A DNA stretch of 64,000 bases from Sinonovacula constricta (taxonomy: Eukaryota > Mollusca > Bivalvia > Cardiida > Solecurtidae): contig CM017564.1 in the NCBI GenBank assembly GCA_007844125.1, positions 23,952,349 to 24,016,348 of the forward strand, written 5' to 3'. Positions 10,258-22,217 of the stretch are shown here, piece by piece. Each line of letters opens with the position of its first letter. Positions within the stretch are counted from its first letter, which is position 1. The position numbers and the translations under genes were made by a program. The notes under the pieces were generated by a model, which ran no database searches, was not told the origin of the DNA, and saw nothing but the letters and a program-made list of their open reading frames with translations.

Positions 10258-11787
10258 AAGAAGGAGCTGTACTCTTTCATCAGGGGCTCTGATTTTATGA
10301 GCTTTAAGCTCTACATACTTTGCTACAACAGCTAGTCACTGCTAATATGAAAAGGAAACACTTCAGAAACAGCAAAATACCCCAAAACTAAACCCGACAC
10401 CCTCTAAAAATATTTTTCAACTAACAATAAAAACCCTTTTCAATAAATGACTGAAGATGCCTCATTGCAACCTAACACGGCTAAACTCAATTCTGTTTAC
10501 TCTGCATTTAAATGTCCCAATTTCACCCACAAAGCACTTAAGGAATGCAATATTAAAATCTTCTTACACCCTCTTATCAGAAATGGCTTAAGTCTTTGTC
10601 TCACGAATACGGACTCTTCAATGGGGGGATTAGACCTGTGACTGGAAATGTCTTCATGCCTTACAGGTGGCCACATACCTGAAAGATCTTATCTCTTATG
10701 GTTGTTCTGTGCTCTTTACTGTTATTTTACAACATTAGTGTGTCCCAGAGGCAAAATTGTGATAAGACAAAAACTTTTTGTTCTTTTCTTTCTTTTGTTA
10801 TTTCAAGACATTTATAACATTTCAGTATCAAGGATCACAAGGTATACTGTGCTTTGACCATGGGGAATATTTGAGACAAGAAAATGTTCTCCCTTGTCAG
10901 ATATGTTCAGAGGGAATCCAAAAAGTTAGTAGGTACTTCCAGTTGTAATTACTGGACTTTATCCCTGTTTTTTATTGATGGTGTAAATAACTAACAGGGA
11001 AACTTTTTTTTCATAATGGGTGCTATAATTCATCAAAATTATTATAGTGATATGTTATTTACACCAGATTAAGGACACATATATTGATTATTGTTAATCT
11101 TTGTATCAAAATGTAAGGACAAAAGTCAGAATACATCCAAAAAAGTGCAACCATAAAAAACAAGTAATCCAACTAAAGAGACCTACTTGTATTTAGAGAG
11201 TATTAAAGGGAGACTATTCACCAACGTTTCTTATTAGCAAGGTTTTCCCCATTACAAACATCACCAAATACAATGATGGCACCATGGCACCATTTTGGAG
11301 AGTGGTGCTTACTAAGGCACGCATTTTTCATGGGGACAATAGCCAAGCAGTCGAAATAAGACAATCACAACTGTTCTATGAGACCTTTTTCAGCAAAAAA
11401 CACCAAGTACTCCACTTTTAATAATGTAGCTTACAACAATGTGTAGCTTGCAATTATAAAAAAAAGTAGCAGGAAATTAGTACAAATATGCAGCTGTTTG
11501 GCTGAATGTATAATGCTTTCTTTATGTATAAAATTTATCTGCCAGAAAATTACTGTAAATATTCAAACTAATAATGACCTGGCACACAGTTATGCTGACA
11601 AAGCTCTCTGGGTAGAAGTAAAGTCAAGTATAATTCTACACACATTGTTCATTATTCTGTATATATATACCCTGCTGTTTGTCTAACAATACAATTCAGA
11701 AAGTGTGTCACATGCTGTCACTAAATTAACTATGACAATACCAATGTTCTGAATTTTGGCTCTGCAGGTCATTTTTTCAACCCTTTA
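10258..11787. other. Long non-coding stretch
   Basis: No gene, RNA or recognised repeat. AT-rich, with short chance frames only. Consistent with the interior of a long intron. Confidence 0.5.
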
Positions 11788-12098
11788 CTTGCTGGAATTG
11801 TTTTGTTTTTCTTGCTTGTTTAATGTATTTTGTTACATCACATCGACAGAATTATGGTCATATTGGCGACATCCAGCTAATTATTGGGGGAGGAAGACAC
11901 CAGACCTGGAAAATCTCCCCAGATGAAGTTTTCACATCGAACGGGATTTGAACCCATGCAGTGAGGGGCTGAGGAGCTACAAGTCAGTGACTCTAACCAC
12001 TTGGCCACGGACACCCGATCTTGCTGGAATCACCACTCAACCAATTAATATAAAATATACCCTACCCTAGTGGTGTTTCTAGCAAGAAAAGAAGTATC
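11783..12098. mobile_element. MITE-K split by a SINE
   Basis: Left end 'ccctttacttgctggaat' and right end 'tagtggtgtttctagcaagaaaag' are the inverted ends of MITE-K. The element resumes after the inserted SINE as 'caccactcaaccaatt'. The SINE at 11799-12019 duplicated 'cttgctggaat' from its target. Confidence 0.6.
11799..12019 (-). mobile_element. SINE-B' copy with 11-bp target-site duplication
   Basis: Full SINE-B' in minus orientation ('ttatggtcatattggcgacatccagctaattattgggg' region, split by landmarks, and head 'gtgactctaaccacttggccacgg'). Flanked by perfect cttgctggaat at 11788-11798 and 12020-12030. The duplicated target lies inside a MITE-K. Confidence 0.9.
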
Positions 12099-12456
12099 TT
12101 CATTTCTAGACATGTATTGATTACTGTGTTTTAAGATATGCTAAATTTATATATTTATGGATATTTGTTAATTTAGATAATTTAAGGTAAATTATTGATA
12201 TACCGGTAGTCATTCTTAATGGGTTTTTTCATGAAAACAGTATGAAATGTTGATAGTATAGATCTTAATTAAATGTGTTTAGGTAAATTTGGCATGTAAC
12301 TCTGTAAAAGTAAACATAGCAAGACTTATCATCAGAGATGAAGGAAACCCATACATTCTGCTTGTCACAGTTGTAGCAACATTCAATAATTACAATAAAG
12401 GGCCATAACTCTTACTTGCCTGCTAAGCATTTATGAAAAGGCTTAAGCAGTCTAGA

Positions 12457-13549
12457 ATAAGATCGGCTAGCTACTGGGAGCTGTCTGATCAGGATCTGCA
12501 CTGTAAGATCAGTGATCTTCTGGGAGCTGTCTGATCAGGATCTGCATTATTAGATCAGCTAGCTGCTACTGGGAGCTGTCTAATCAGGATCGGCACTATT
12601 AGATCAGCTAGCTACTGGGAGCTGTCTGATCAGGATCTGCATTATTAGATCAGTGATCTACTGGAAGCTGTCTGATCAGGATTTGCACTATAAGATCAGC
12701 TAGATACTGGAAGCTGTCTGATCAGGATCTGCACTATTAGATCAGTGATCTACTGGGAGCTGTTTGATCAGGATCTGCACTATTAGATCAGCTAGATACT
12801 GGGAGCTGTCTGATCAGTGATCTACTGGGAGCTATCTGATCAGGATTTGCACTATAAGATCAGCTAGATACTGGAAGCTGTCTGGTCAGGATCTGCATTA
12901 TTAGATCAGTGATCTACTGGCAGCTGTCTAATCAGGATCTGCACTATTAGATCAGTGATCTACTGGGAGCTGTCTGATCAGGATCTGCACTATTAGATCA
13001 GCTAGATACTGGGAGCTGTCTGATCAGGATCTGCATTATTAGATCAGTGATCTACTGGCAGCTGTCTAATCAGGATCTGCACTATTAGATCAGTGATCTA
13101 CTGGGAGCTGTCTGACCAGGATTTGCACTATAAGATCAGCTAGATACTGGGAGCTGTCTGATCAGGATCTGCACTATTAGATTGCTAGCTACTGGGAGTT
13201 GTCTGATAAGGATCTGCACTATTAGATCAGCTAGCTGCTACTGGGAGCTGTCTGGTCAGAATCTGCACTATAAGATCAGTGATCTACTTGGAGCTGTCTG
13301 ATCAGGATCTGCACTATGAGATCAGCTAGCTACTGGGAGCTGTCTGATCAGGATTTGCACTATTAGATCAGTGATCTACTGGGAGCTGTCTGATCAGGAT
13401 CTGCACTATAAGATCAGCTAGATACTGGGAGCTGTCTGATCAGGATCTGCACTATAAGATCAGCTAGATACTGGGAGCTGTCTGATCAGGATCTGCACTA
13501 TTAGATTGCTAGCTCCTGGGAGCAGTCTGCTCAGGATCTGCACTATTTG
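12457..13549 (+). repeat. 46-bp GATC-rich satellite, about 24 units
   Basis: About 24 copies of a unit with average spacing near 45-46 bp. Each unit has 'ctgggagctgtctgatcagg' followed by 'atctgcactattagatca' and either 'gctagctac' or 'gtgatctac'. The two linker variants alternate irregularly and one unit near 12799 is short. TGATCA, AGCTAGCT and TAGATCA-N-TGATCTA give each unit strong dyad symmetry. The last unit (13516) is the most diverged and runs into 'actatttgtaagagg', like the solo copies. No spacers and no coding potential. Confidence 0.95.
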
Positions 13550-13732
13550 TAAGAGGGTTGTTAGCAATAAGTTATCTTGGGATGAAATGAAGACAAGTAA
13601 AAACTCCTGAGATGCTACAAAAGAACAAAGTTCCAGATAATTGGCAAAACAAACAATAAATTAATAAATAAACAATGAATTAATAATAAAACTCAATACA
13701 CTTACAGTCGTGTGGTGCAAGGTGTATCCATG

Positions 13733-13871
13733 CTAGTCGAAATAGGGGGCAGCACTAGTGCTCGTCTGTAACACGCACATTGCTGGGTCGTTCCATACTT
13801 TGTAAACCCAGCATTCTGAGCCACCATCATAGTCAATGGTGTAGCACTCACATATAAACAGTGCTTGTTGA
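13733..13871 (-). pseudogene. Cysteine-rich coding-like fragment, possibly broken exon
   Basis: On the minus strand a frame reads FICECYTIDYDGGSECWVYK, then WNDPAMC and, before a TAG at 13733-13735, STSAAPYFD. The pattern of spaced cysteines around a DYD..CW core is reminiscent of small apple/PAN-like extracellular modules, but that is an impression, not an alignment. Downstream of the stop there is a donor-like CGACT|GTAAGT (13706-13711). No good acceptor is visible upstream: the sequence there is A-rich on this strand. It may be an eroded exon of a secreted protein or simple chance. Confidence 0.22.
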
Positions 13872-14545
13872 ATGCTCCTTACCAGTTTTTTTTTTTTTTT
13901 TAATTTTTCACTTATTCACTTTTTTATGTCAATCAAATATTATTTAGACATTGGCACTAAAGTCTTCCTCAAAATATATAAAGATCTTATTCAATATCAG
14001 TCACAATTTTTCAATATGTTCAACTTTTCACTTTTTCACATAAAAACAAGATTGTCCCCTTCAGTCCAATAGAATAGTTGTTGTTATTATTGTTTTGGTT
14101 CAATTTTTGGGGTGTCAGACCTAAATGTTAATTTATTGACTAATTAAATAAAAAATAATGCATTGTATGTTCTATAATAATTGCATGTTTGGCACATTTA
14201 ACAAAAATTATTTTCCACTTATTTAAAACAAAGAACAGCCTACCACTATAACTATAGCTACATTATGAAAAACTAAGTAAATGAGTAAAAATGTTTTATG
14301 ACCAATTTTACAACTGCAGTATTACTAATATACTTATAGAAAAAAGAGTAAAAATGCCTTTAGAAATAAAGGCTAACTCACAAACCAATATAACAAAACT
14401 TAATTATGAACTAATGACACGTTTACCTTTTACAATAATTAACTTTCTTAGAGAAAGAAACCCGTTGCTTTCAGTGACACTTTTTCAATTCCTTCCTAAT
14501 TTAATGACAAGAAACCTTCCTAACTAACTGACCTAATCTACCCAA
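13872..14545. other. AT-rich non-coding stretch
   Basis: T-run at 13886-13901, then AT-rich sequence without recognised elements. Confidence 0.5.
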
Positions 14546-14972
14546 CACATACATGTAAACTCTCTGTAGGGAGACTCCCGCTTTTGGAGGGAGACTCCCT
14601 CTTTTAGAGGGAGACTCTCGCTTTTGGAGGGAGACTTGATCTTTTGAAGGGAGACTCCTGCTTTTGGAGGGAGACTCTCGCTTTTGGAGGAAGACTCTCG
14701 CTTTTGGAGGGCTCCCTCTTTTGGAGGAAGACTCCCGCTTTCGGAGGGAGACTCCTTTTTTTGAGGGAGACTCCTGCTTTTGGAGGGAGACTCCCGCTTT
14801 TGGAGGAAGACTCCCTCTTTTAAGGTTCAAAATTACTTGAAAATGACAGGCATTTTACACATTTTCAGAAATCTGGAAACAGATAATTTCCTTCTTTGAT
14901 TATATGAATATAACAAATCTCCCACTTTGAAAGTGAAAATCTCCCGCTTTAACCTCAGAAAAAGTTCACATG
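14546..14972. mobile_element. MITE-J copy 1, internally expanded
   Basis: Starts 'acacatacatgtaaactct' and ends 'agaaaaagttcacatgtata', inverted ends shared with copies at 15226 and 39856. The right half ('ttcaaaattacttgaaaatga', 'aaacagataatttccttcttt', 'caaatctcccactttg') is present, but the left motif has become a 13-unit tandem. Confidence 0.75.
14569..14822. repeat. 20-bp tandem array (about 13 units) inside MITE-J
   Basis: Unit 'gggagactcccgcttttgga' repeated about 13 times with substitutions and one short unit near 14709. The other two MITE-J copies have only about one or two such units at the same place. A 109-codon minus-strand frame across it is a product of the periodicity. Confidence 0.9.
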
Positions 14973-15225
14973 TATATCAGCTTATAACCGAGTTCCCTGG
15001 CAAAAATCACTTGATGGGAAAGTCTTGAAACAGTCTTAGCAATAATAACCAGCGTCTTGTTTAAGCCAATATTTACTTGAAACATTATTAATCTGTTTTA
15101 AAAACATTAAAAAATGAGTCAACATTAACCCTTTGGGAATTTATGTTTAGAAATTATGTCTGTACCATATGCAATAACAATATATCAATGCACAAATTCT
15201 CCTTGTATTTGACTGGACAATACAC

Positions 15226-15432
15226 ATACATGTGAACTCTCCCGCTTTTGGAGGGAGACTCCCACTTTTAAGATTCAAAATTATCTTAAAATGAGGGGTG
15301 TTTTACACATTTCGATAAATCTCCCTACTTAGAAACAGATAACTTCCTTCTTCGTTCATATGAAAATAACAAATCTCCCACTTTGCAAGTGAAAATCCCC
15401 TTCTATGGCCTCAGAAAAAGTTTACATGTATG
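15226..15432. mobile_element. MITE-J copy 2
   Basis: Inverted ends 'catacatgtgaactct' and 'agaaaaagtttacatgtatg'. Between them lie two copies of the 'gactccc.cttttggag' motif, 'ttcaaaattatcttaaaatgag' and 'caaatctcccactttg'. Non-coding, about 207 bp. Confidence 0.8.
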
Positions 15433-16187
15433 GATACAACAGACAAATCAACCAACCAATGAGATTTACAGCACTGCATGTTTAAAGGGGTATCAAAACA
15501 CGGAATTAAAAGACACTACGGCAAACAATAATGAGCTTAACCTTCTGCTAAACATAACTCAAGCAAGCCCCAACAACCCTTCCTCAATGAATTGCTTGAT
15601 TACAGTAACAGTACTGTCTTATCAATGAGTAGACTTGAAGTCCCCTTGTCATGTCCCCTTTATCACCCAAGACAAGCCACCACTGATAATGAAAACCAAG
15701 CAAGTTGCTGCTCTGAGATTCTCAACTTGTGGTTTATCACACAACGTATCGCCTTGATTGATAATAAAAAAGTGTTTGACAACAAGTTAAGACATCCAAC
15801 TTTTAATTCCCATGAAGTGTTGACATAAAAAAAAATTGATAACAAAAAAAATTCACCATAGGTCCATACAATCTAAACCAAAGTGCAAAAATGTTTTGTT
15901 TTTTTTATATTCTAATTTTTTACTTTTCAGTTATCACATAAAACTCAGGTAATTTGATATTTTTTTAGTAATTATTACATTGAAGGTGGGCAAATCCAAT
16001 TAAATCCAGCTTTCTTCAAATGAGGAAACCCAATACAATTCATTTGAGTTCATCAACCATTGCTTTCCAAATTTCAATTTCTTGAATACTTCAGTTTCAT
16101 GTGATTTTGAATAGTAAAAAAGATATCCATAAAAATGTAAGTAATAAATATCGCATTGTGAAAAGAACTCTGCAAAACTAATAAACA
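15433..16187. other. Non-coding, no recognised element
   Basis: Two overlapping short frames (15383-15828) show no supporting signals. Nothing else recognised. Confidence 0.5.
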
Positions 16188-16276
16188 TTAACCCTTTACT
16201 AGATGTATACATTCTCCATCCCATAAACAAACAACATACTCCACCCTAAAGGTGTTTCCAACAGGTAAAGGGTTAA
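16188..16276. mobile_element. MITE-K with TTAA flanks
   Basis: TTAA-CCCTTTACTAG at the left and GGTGTTTCCAACAGGTAAAGGG-TTAA at the right. Perfect 8-bp inverted ends (CCCTTTAC) bounded by TTAA are what small non-autonomous piggyBac-type elements look like. About 81 bp between the TTAAs, no coding capacity. Confidence 0.65.
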
Positions 16277-16567
16277 ATACATTCACAAAATAAAATAAAA
16301 ACATCTATCATTCTTAAAACTATCCTTGAATGCTCTGCCATTTTCAACCAAACAATTCCTATATTCCAGAAAATACTTTTCTCTCCTCTGGAAACAACAA
16401 CATTGACCATTCACACCTTATTGCAGGAAAAACACCAACACTCTCACCTATAGCTTTACTATCTCCAAGCTTTAAACACTTTCCAATACCCAATATTTTC
16501 AACGATAAGCCATTTTCATGCAGTCTCTTAGCTTTTCCTCAGTAACTAGGGATGTGATAATCTTCCA

Positions 16568-16855
16568 GAGCGACAAAAAGTCTTTTAGCCTGCCTCCATA
16601 TCGTGTGTGTTGACAATCTCAGTGAGTGAGAGAAAGTCTTTTAGCTTTACTCCGTATCTTGAGAGTTGACTATCTCACTGATTGAGAGAAAGTCTTTTAG
16701 CTTTACTCTGTATCTTGAGAGTTGACTACCTCACTGATTGAGAAAAAGTCTTTTAGCCTTCCTTGGAATTTTGAGAGTTGACAATGTTAGTAAGCGAAAG
16801 TCTCTCAGCCTTCCACCATCACTGAAAGGTTGACAGTCAGCTGATTGCTGTAGAC
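16568..16855. repeat. 56-bp tandem repeat, about 5 units
   Basis: 'agtcttttagc' recurs at 16579, 16635, 16691 and 16747 (spacing 56), then degenerates at 16799. Units also share 'ttgagagttgacta' and 'tctcactgattgagag'. No coding potential. Confidence 0.85.
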
Positions 16856-17370
16856 TGGCATACAATTGTCAACAGTCCATGATACCTGCAGGATTGAATG
16901 AAAACCAGTCTACCTGAGTTTTCCGATCAATTTCCCTGCAATAGCAGGCTCAAGCATCCAAGCATGTATTTATCTTCCCCCACCTTCTCTTTTTTTCTAG
17001 TTATCAATTTATTATCCCTTAGAATGCTACAACTGTTAACTAGTAGCTTGATTCATTTGTTAATAACCTAGACTAATCATTAGTCATCTTCATACATTGC
17101 AATGCAAAGGTGCCCCGACATATTGCCAGAGATTCAGCAGGAAAAAGTGTGGATCCTGATTAGATCAGTTAATCAACAATAAATAAATCATGGCTGCATA
17201 TTACTGAATGGTTTCCTGATGTATCTGTGAATAAACCAGCTGAAATTGGCATACTTAAACGTATTTTTTTTTTTGTTATATTTAAAAATTGCAAGATAAA
17301 AAAAAAAAACGACAATCAACTGCAAAAATGGGACAAATATAAGCTCCATAAAACTTGTTTTGTTTTTAGT
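16856..17370. other. Non-coding, no recognised element
   Basis: Nothing supported; contains T- and A-runs at 17265-17310. Confidence 0.5.
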
Positions 17371-17605
17371 TGTTGAGATACATCATAGTGACCAATTATG
17401 ATAATTTTAGTGACACCAAGCTGTTTTAGTGAAGGAAGAACGGACACAAATGTCTGGGTTGAACCAGTGGCACACTGCAGATCAGCTGGATGTCCTTATC
17501 ACATAAAGCCATTCATCCCGAAAGGGATTCAAACCCACATGGTGGGAGGCTAAGCAGTCAGAGGAGTTACATATTGGCGGCTCTACCATTACACTAAGGC
17601 CACAG
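17371..17605 (-). mobile_element. SINE-B copy
   Basis: Near full-length: 'gttgagatacatcatagtgaccaattatgat' block, 'tctgggttgaaccagtggcacactgcagatcagct', and head 'ggcggctctaccattacactaaggccac'. Minus orientation. Confidence 0.85.
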
Positions 17606-19351
17606 CCACACCACCCAGCCCCCACCCTCACCACTAAAACTTTGGTGAATTCATATCGTGAGCATGGTCAGTTTTATCTTAAAGGTCACACCTTTCGTAC
17701 CACCAGCACCAGAGGATTTTTATCTTAGACTGGTTCTGGGGAAATTACTTTAAATGCAAATGAAGTCCATTCATAATTAACTGCATGTAAATCTAGAGCT
17801 GAAACAAAGAGCAATTAAGCCTACCCATTAATGAAAAGACCACAGACAATTTAAAACATATGAAAACACATACAAAAGAATCACCAGGCATGCATTATCA
17901 AACTAATTTTCTTTATGACAAAAACATAGAACAAGAAACATGTTCTTATTATTCTTTGCCACATATCTTTTGTTATCAAAAATCTAGGTGTTTTTGTTTT
18001 TGTTTTTTTTGCTAAGATCTACAGCCTTTATCTAAGCATTCAACACTTGAAGCAGTTATCTATTCAATTTCCTTGGACCAATCATGTTAAAGACATTCTT
18101 TGCCACTGCATCAAAAGTATTACACCTTGCTTGTGCATAAAAGTAAAATTATATCTGTTGGAACCTCAACAACAGCAAATAACATGTTGTATATTTCAAT
18201 CCCACCATGAATGTTTTATAAATTAGAATTAAATTACATCATACACACTTATCTTATTACTAATAATTAGCAACAATAACTAATCTATTAAATCATCAAA
18301 GAGACAGTAATCTAACAATAAACAAATGCATCGAGAGCTATTTCTACAAGATCATCAGTACTGACTGCTGAGTCAGGTATCACTTCAATGTGTTACCTAT
18401 GCAATGTAAGATATAAGCAGAAAAGTAAGGATTCATAATGTCGTACACAGATAAACAGAGTACATATCCAGCTCCAGCAAACTCCTTTTTTCCTTTTCCA
18501 ATCCCTTTATACCCGTTACTTGCTAGAATCATCGTGTTGGGATGAGAATTATGGGAGATATGGTAAAACAAAATCCGATTTACTCCGTCTAATCGTGACA
18601 GTTATGAACAAATTAAGCATGAGCAGGGTTACTGGCTGACGAAGATCAATTTTCACCTGGATGGTGCTCCCTGATTAGATGGACCCCACCTTCCCCGATT
18701 CCCTAATGACCATCTGATAATCAATATAATTAATATTTAAAGAGGTCAATTAGTTGTGTAATAGGTAACCCAGTACTGAACTAAGCCCTCAAACTACATT
18801 GGTTATCTTACATGTAACTCACAGTAACTGTGTTGGTGACACTTTGATTGTATTGAACTGAACAGAACAGAAGTTTATTTATTCAACTTGAACATATATC
18901 AGTTCATCGTTGATCATAAAGACAAAATATAAACATGCACATTTATATGCTTAATGTCTATTTACTTCCTTCTTTCTTTTCCTACTTCTCTATTTTTTTA
19001 AACAATTCCATATTATACAGTTTATTTATAAGTAGTATTACACTTTTACAAATTTACTTTATTTGTAAAGGGTATAATAGGGTATTCTGTAAAAACACTT
19101 AACAACAACTCCACCTTACATAGTAAGGTAAAATAATTTGTTATTATACATAAAGATAATAAATACTGTTATACTGATTCCTTTGCAAGAGTTATAATTC
19201 ACTTCAAAACTTACAGTATACTTAAAGAATTTGACCTGTCTTTTAATAACAATATATACTTTTCTTATTCTAAATGTAACAAAAAGCCAACTTCGAGAAC
19301 TAAATAAACATCTCTACTTAAAATGTAGGTTACCAGTAAAGAAATAAAAAT
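17606..19351. other. Non-coding; possible LINE-type 3' tail at 18850-18960
   Basis: 'gaactgaacagaacagaag' followed by 'tttatttattcaacttgaac' near 18855 resembles the simple-repeat 3' ends of retrotransposons, but no reverse transcriptase reading frame is nearby. A MITE-K-like start ('acccgttacttgctagaatc') is at 18512. The remainder is AT-rich without recognised features. Confidence 0.4.
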
Positions 19352-19661
19352 GTTATGCTTGTTTATTGGGTTTATCGTCCCACCAACAAGATTTCAGTTA
19401 TCTGGAGAAGGCATCCACCTGAAGCAGATACAGTGCTGCCTTCACCATGTATAACATGCCGTTAACACCTGACATGATATCAGTCACATTATCCTGACAC
19501 CAGAGCAACCAGACGTGCAACTACCCTTATGTTTGCCTGAGCATTAGCAAGGGATACCACTACCATTTTTAACGACCTTGGTATGCCGGGGCTAATGATC
19601 AAACCTGGTGCCTCACATTACTAGAGCTAATGCTCTACCGATTGCACTACCAGGTTTGGTA
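19352..19661 (-). mobile_element. SINE-A copy, full-length
   Basis: Tail end 'ttgtttattgggtttatcgtccc' at left; core 'cacattatcctgacacc' and 'ccatttttaacgacc'; head 'gctctaccgattgcactaccagg' at right. An imperfect flanking repeat, gaaataaaaat (19341-19351) versus gaaattaaaat (19662-19672), fits a target-site duplication with one change. Confidence 0.9.
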
Positions 19662-20436
19662 GAAATTAAAATAATCAAACAAGAAAATAAAGTGCATTTT
19701 GCTGCAATTTTACCACTTCTGATTTGTCATTTTTAATCAAGAATTATTTTTAGCATTACACATTGTTCAATATGAAATACATAATGAAGTAAACAATAAC
19801 ATATTCATTAATAAACTGCAATACCCTGTTCAACTGTGTTTTATCCACATCACAAACCTGCAATTTTCCACAAATGAGTTTTAACACAACAAAATTTATA
19901 ATGAACATTTACTTGAAGACACTAATAATCATATCCACATTTGTTGAAACAATCCAACTTTTTGTGTTGAACACATTCCCATACAATTCAATATCCTAAA
20001 TGAAACAACATTACTAACAACTCCCTTATTATCCATGTTGTGGTAACAGAATTAAAATCTAATCTACAAATCCCGGTATTTGTTACAGCCTTTCCTCAAC
20101 TTTTCACCTCAAAATTGAAACCCAGGCTTTTGATAACAAATGGATATCTAATACCCATGTTTTTCACAGCTTGCTGTCACCAGTCACAAACCTGATGGAA
20201 ACACAGTTATGGCAGGAACAAACCTATAATCCATTGATGGGATTAAGATGTTTAAGACATTTAAATCCCTGTTAACAAGTTTCAACATGGGTCAATGTAT
20301 CACACACTTAATCAAATCATCTAATCAACCAAATCCACCTCACTAGTTTTTCAACAGCATTAATTTCACAAATATCTAGTTTTCTGGATGTTGTTTTTTT
20401 CAGGTAAAATTGAACTGATATAATTATGTTTTTTTA
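19662..20436. other. AT-rich non-coding stretch
   Basis: No gene or recognised repeat. Confidence 0.5.
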
Positions 20437-20643
20437 TTGGTGATGTCAAGCCCAGATAATTATTGGTGGACTTAGACCCCAGATATTTTCCTTGGTAGAG
20501 CTACATGTGCACAGAAGGCCAGCTAAAACATTCAAAGCCTCTCTCTAATTGAAAGTTCTTGCCAGGACCAGGACTCCAACCCACATCCTGTGGGTTAGAG
20601 GATTGACAAGACTGTAAATCTAACTACTCAGCCATAACTAGCT
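20437..20643 (-). mobile_element. SINE-B' copy, diverged
   Basis: 'ggtgatgtcaagcccagataattattggtgga', 'gaccccagatattttccttgg', 'ttgaaagttcttgcc' and a worn tRNA head ('aaatctaactactcagccata'). Minus orientation. Confidence 0.75.
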
Positions 20644-20771
20644 GACATAGTATATTCAATTCCAACAACTATTGCCACAAATCATTATCAGTTAAAAGCA
20701 AAGACAAAAAATCTCTCATCCTTGAAATGTCTCTTCTTTACTATAACACTTTTCAATTTAAACATGTCTAC

Positions 20772-20990
20772 TGGGCACCTGTGGTCAAGTGGTTAGAGTC
20801 GCTGACTTGTAACTCATCAGTCCCTCAGTGCGTGGGTTCGAGTCCTGGACGAGATAAGAATGTGTGGGATGTTTTCCAGCTAACCTGCAGTGTGCCAGTG
20901 GTTCTACCCAGATATAAGTCTTTCTCCACCATAAATTACCTGGACGTTGCCAATATGACCATAACTGTGTTGGCCAATGTAAAAAAAAAC
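20772..20990 (+). mobile_element. SINE-B' copy with 11-bp target-site duplication
   Basis: Best-preserved tRNA-like head in plus orientation: 'tgggcacctgtggtcaagtgg' (box A) and 'gggttcgagtcc' (box B), followed by the SINE body and a short poly-A tail. Perfect flanking aacatgtctac at 20761-20771 and 20991-21001. The head is SINE-derived rather than a functional tRNA gene: no closing acceptor stem was found. Confidence 0.92.
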
Positions 20991-21001
20991 AACATGTCTA
21001 C

Positions 21002-22217
21002 ATAAGCATACTTATTTTGCATGTAGTTCTCGTCAAATCGACGCCATAAAATGCAAAACAACAAAACACTCACACTACTTACTTCACTCCTAAACCTTTT
21101 TTTAAATGCCGACATATCTTTCATTCACTACAAATATAAATGTATGAATTATCCCCTGCCACTGCAAGTATTAAGGTAAGTATAAATACAACAATATTGC
21201 CAATAGTCTCAACATTACTCAACAGATTCAAATCTTTTAGATATATACATGTAAAAAAAACATTAATTTTTTATCTTGTGCAAAAATATAAATATCTAAA
21301 CCCACTATAATCCTTGTTTTAAACAATCTCCACTATCAATGAATCTGCCAACATTCTAAATACTATTCAATGCTTTATATTTCTACAAAAAAATCAAACA
21401 TTTTTCAAGAATATAAGTTATTTTCATCCCCTGCCAATAGTAGTATAAACACATGCATAAATACCACAATATTCACAATATAAAACCATCACAACTATCC
21501 ACTATCCTGCCACACCAGCAAACAACTGTCAACTACCTGCACTACTAACTGTAGTCAATAATCAGCTGATTCTACATGAAGTTCCTCTTGAACACCCCCT
21601 TATCACCACCCCCATCAAAGTCCCAGGGCACGTTCAGACCTATACCCCCTATCAAACGTAAACAATACAACTGAGCCAATCAATAGCCAGAGCGTCAATA
21701 TACAAGAGGATTTTCAAACTTCCACTAAAATTCTGTTAAGTGGTTACGCAGCTAAATTGGTAAATTTTACCCATGAATAGCGAGATTACTTATCTTCAGA
21801 AAAAAATCAATACCCATTGAAAATTGACTGTTCACCACAGCCCTGCTTGATGTCAGATGAAGGTCACACAAAAGGGTAGTTTAACCAAAAAAAAAACTGA
21901 TCATTTAACCATAATAATGTATTTATTTGTTATCAATTAAACAAACTAAGGCCTATCCTAAACTTATTGTAAGCATTAGCACAATACCAAAAGAAATATT
22001 TGTTAAGTTTAGGAAAACGAGCCTAGGTTAAATAAAATGATATAGTCAAGTTGTAAAGTATGCATTGAGAAATTGGAAATTCCATTTCATATTTTTTTTA
22101 AACTATAAATCATTAAGTTATTCAAAAAAGTAAATCCTGATGTGAACATACATGTACTTCATATCAATTCTAATATTCATAATAGGATTGGCATATTATT
22201 AGAATATTATCTTTACA
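21002..22217. other. AT-rich non-coding stretch
   Basis: Weak internal similarity between 21145-21210 and 21425-21485 ('atcccctgcca', 'taaatac.acaatatt') suggests an old duplication of about 280 bp spacing. No gene seen. Confidence 0.4.

Noticed and set aside
12457..13549. Regularly spaced repeats as a CRISPR array
   Set aside because: Units are contiguous with no unique spacers, and the genome is animal-like. It is a satellite. The same applies to 22800-24005.
14501..14830. 109-codon minus frame with a 20-residue Ser/Lys/Gln repeat
   Set aside because: It is produced by the 20-bp tandem array in MITE-J; three units make one 20-residue period. No start context or splice sites.
18850..18960. 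LINE with reverse transcriptase
   Set aside because: Only a tail-like simple repeat is visible; no reverse transcriptase motif was found in any frame of the window.
20772..20850. tRNA gene (good A and B boxes)
   Set aside because: It is the head of a SINE with a body, tail and target-site duplication, and the stems do not close as a tRNA.
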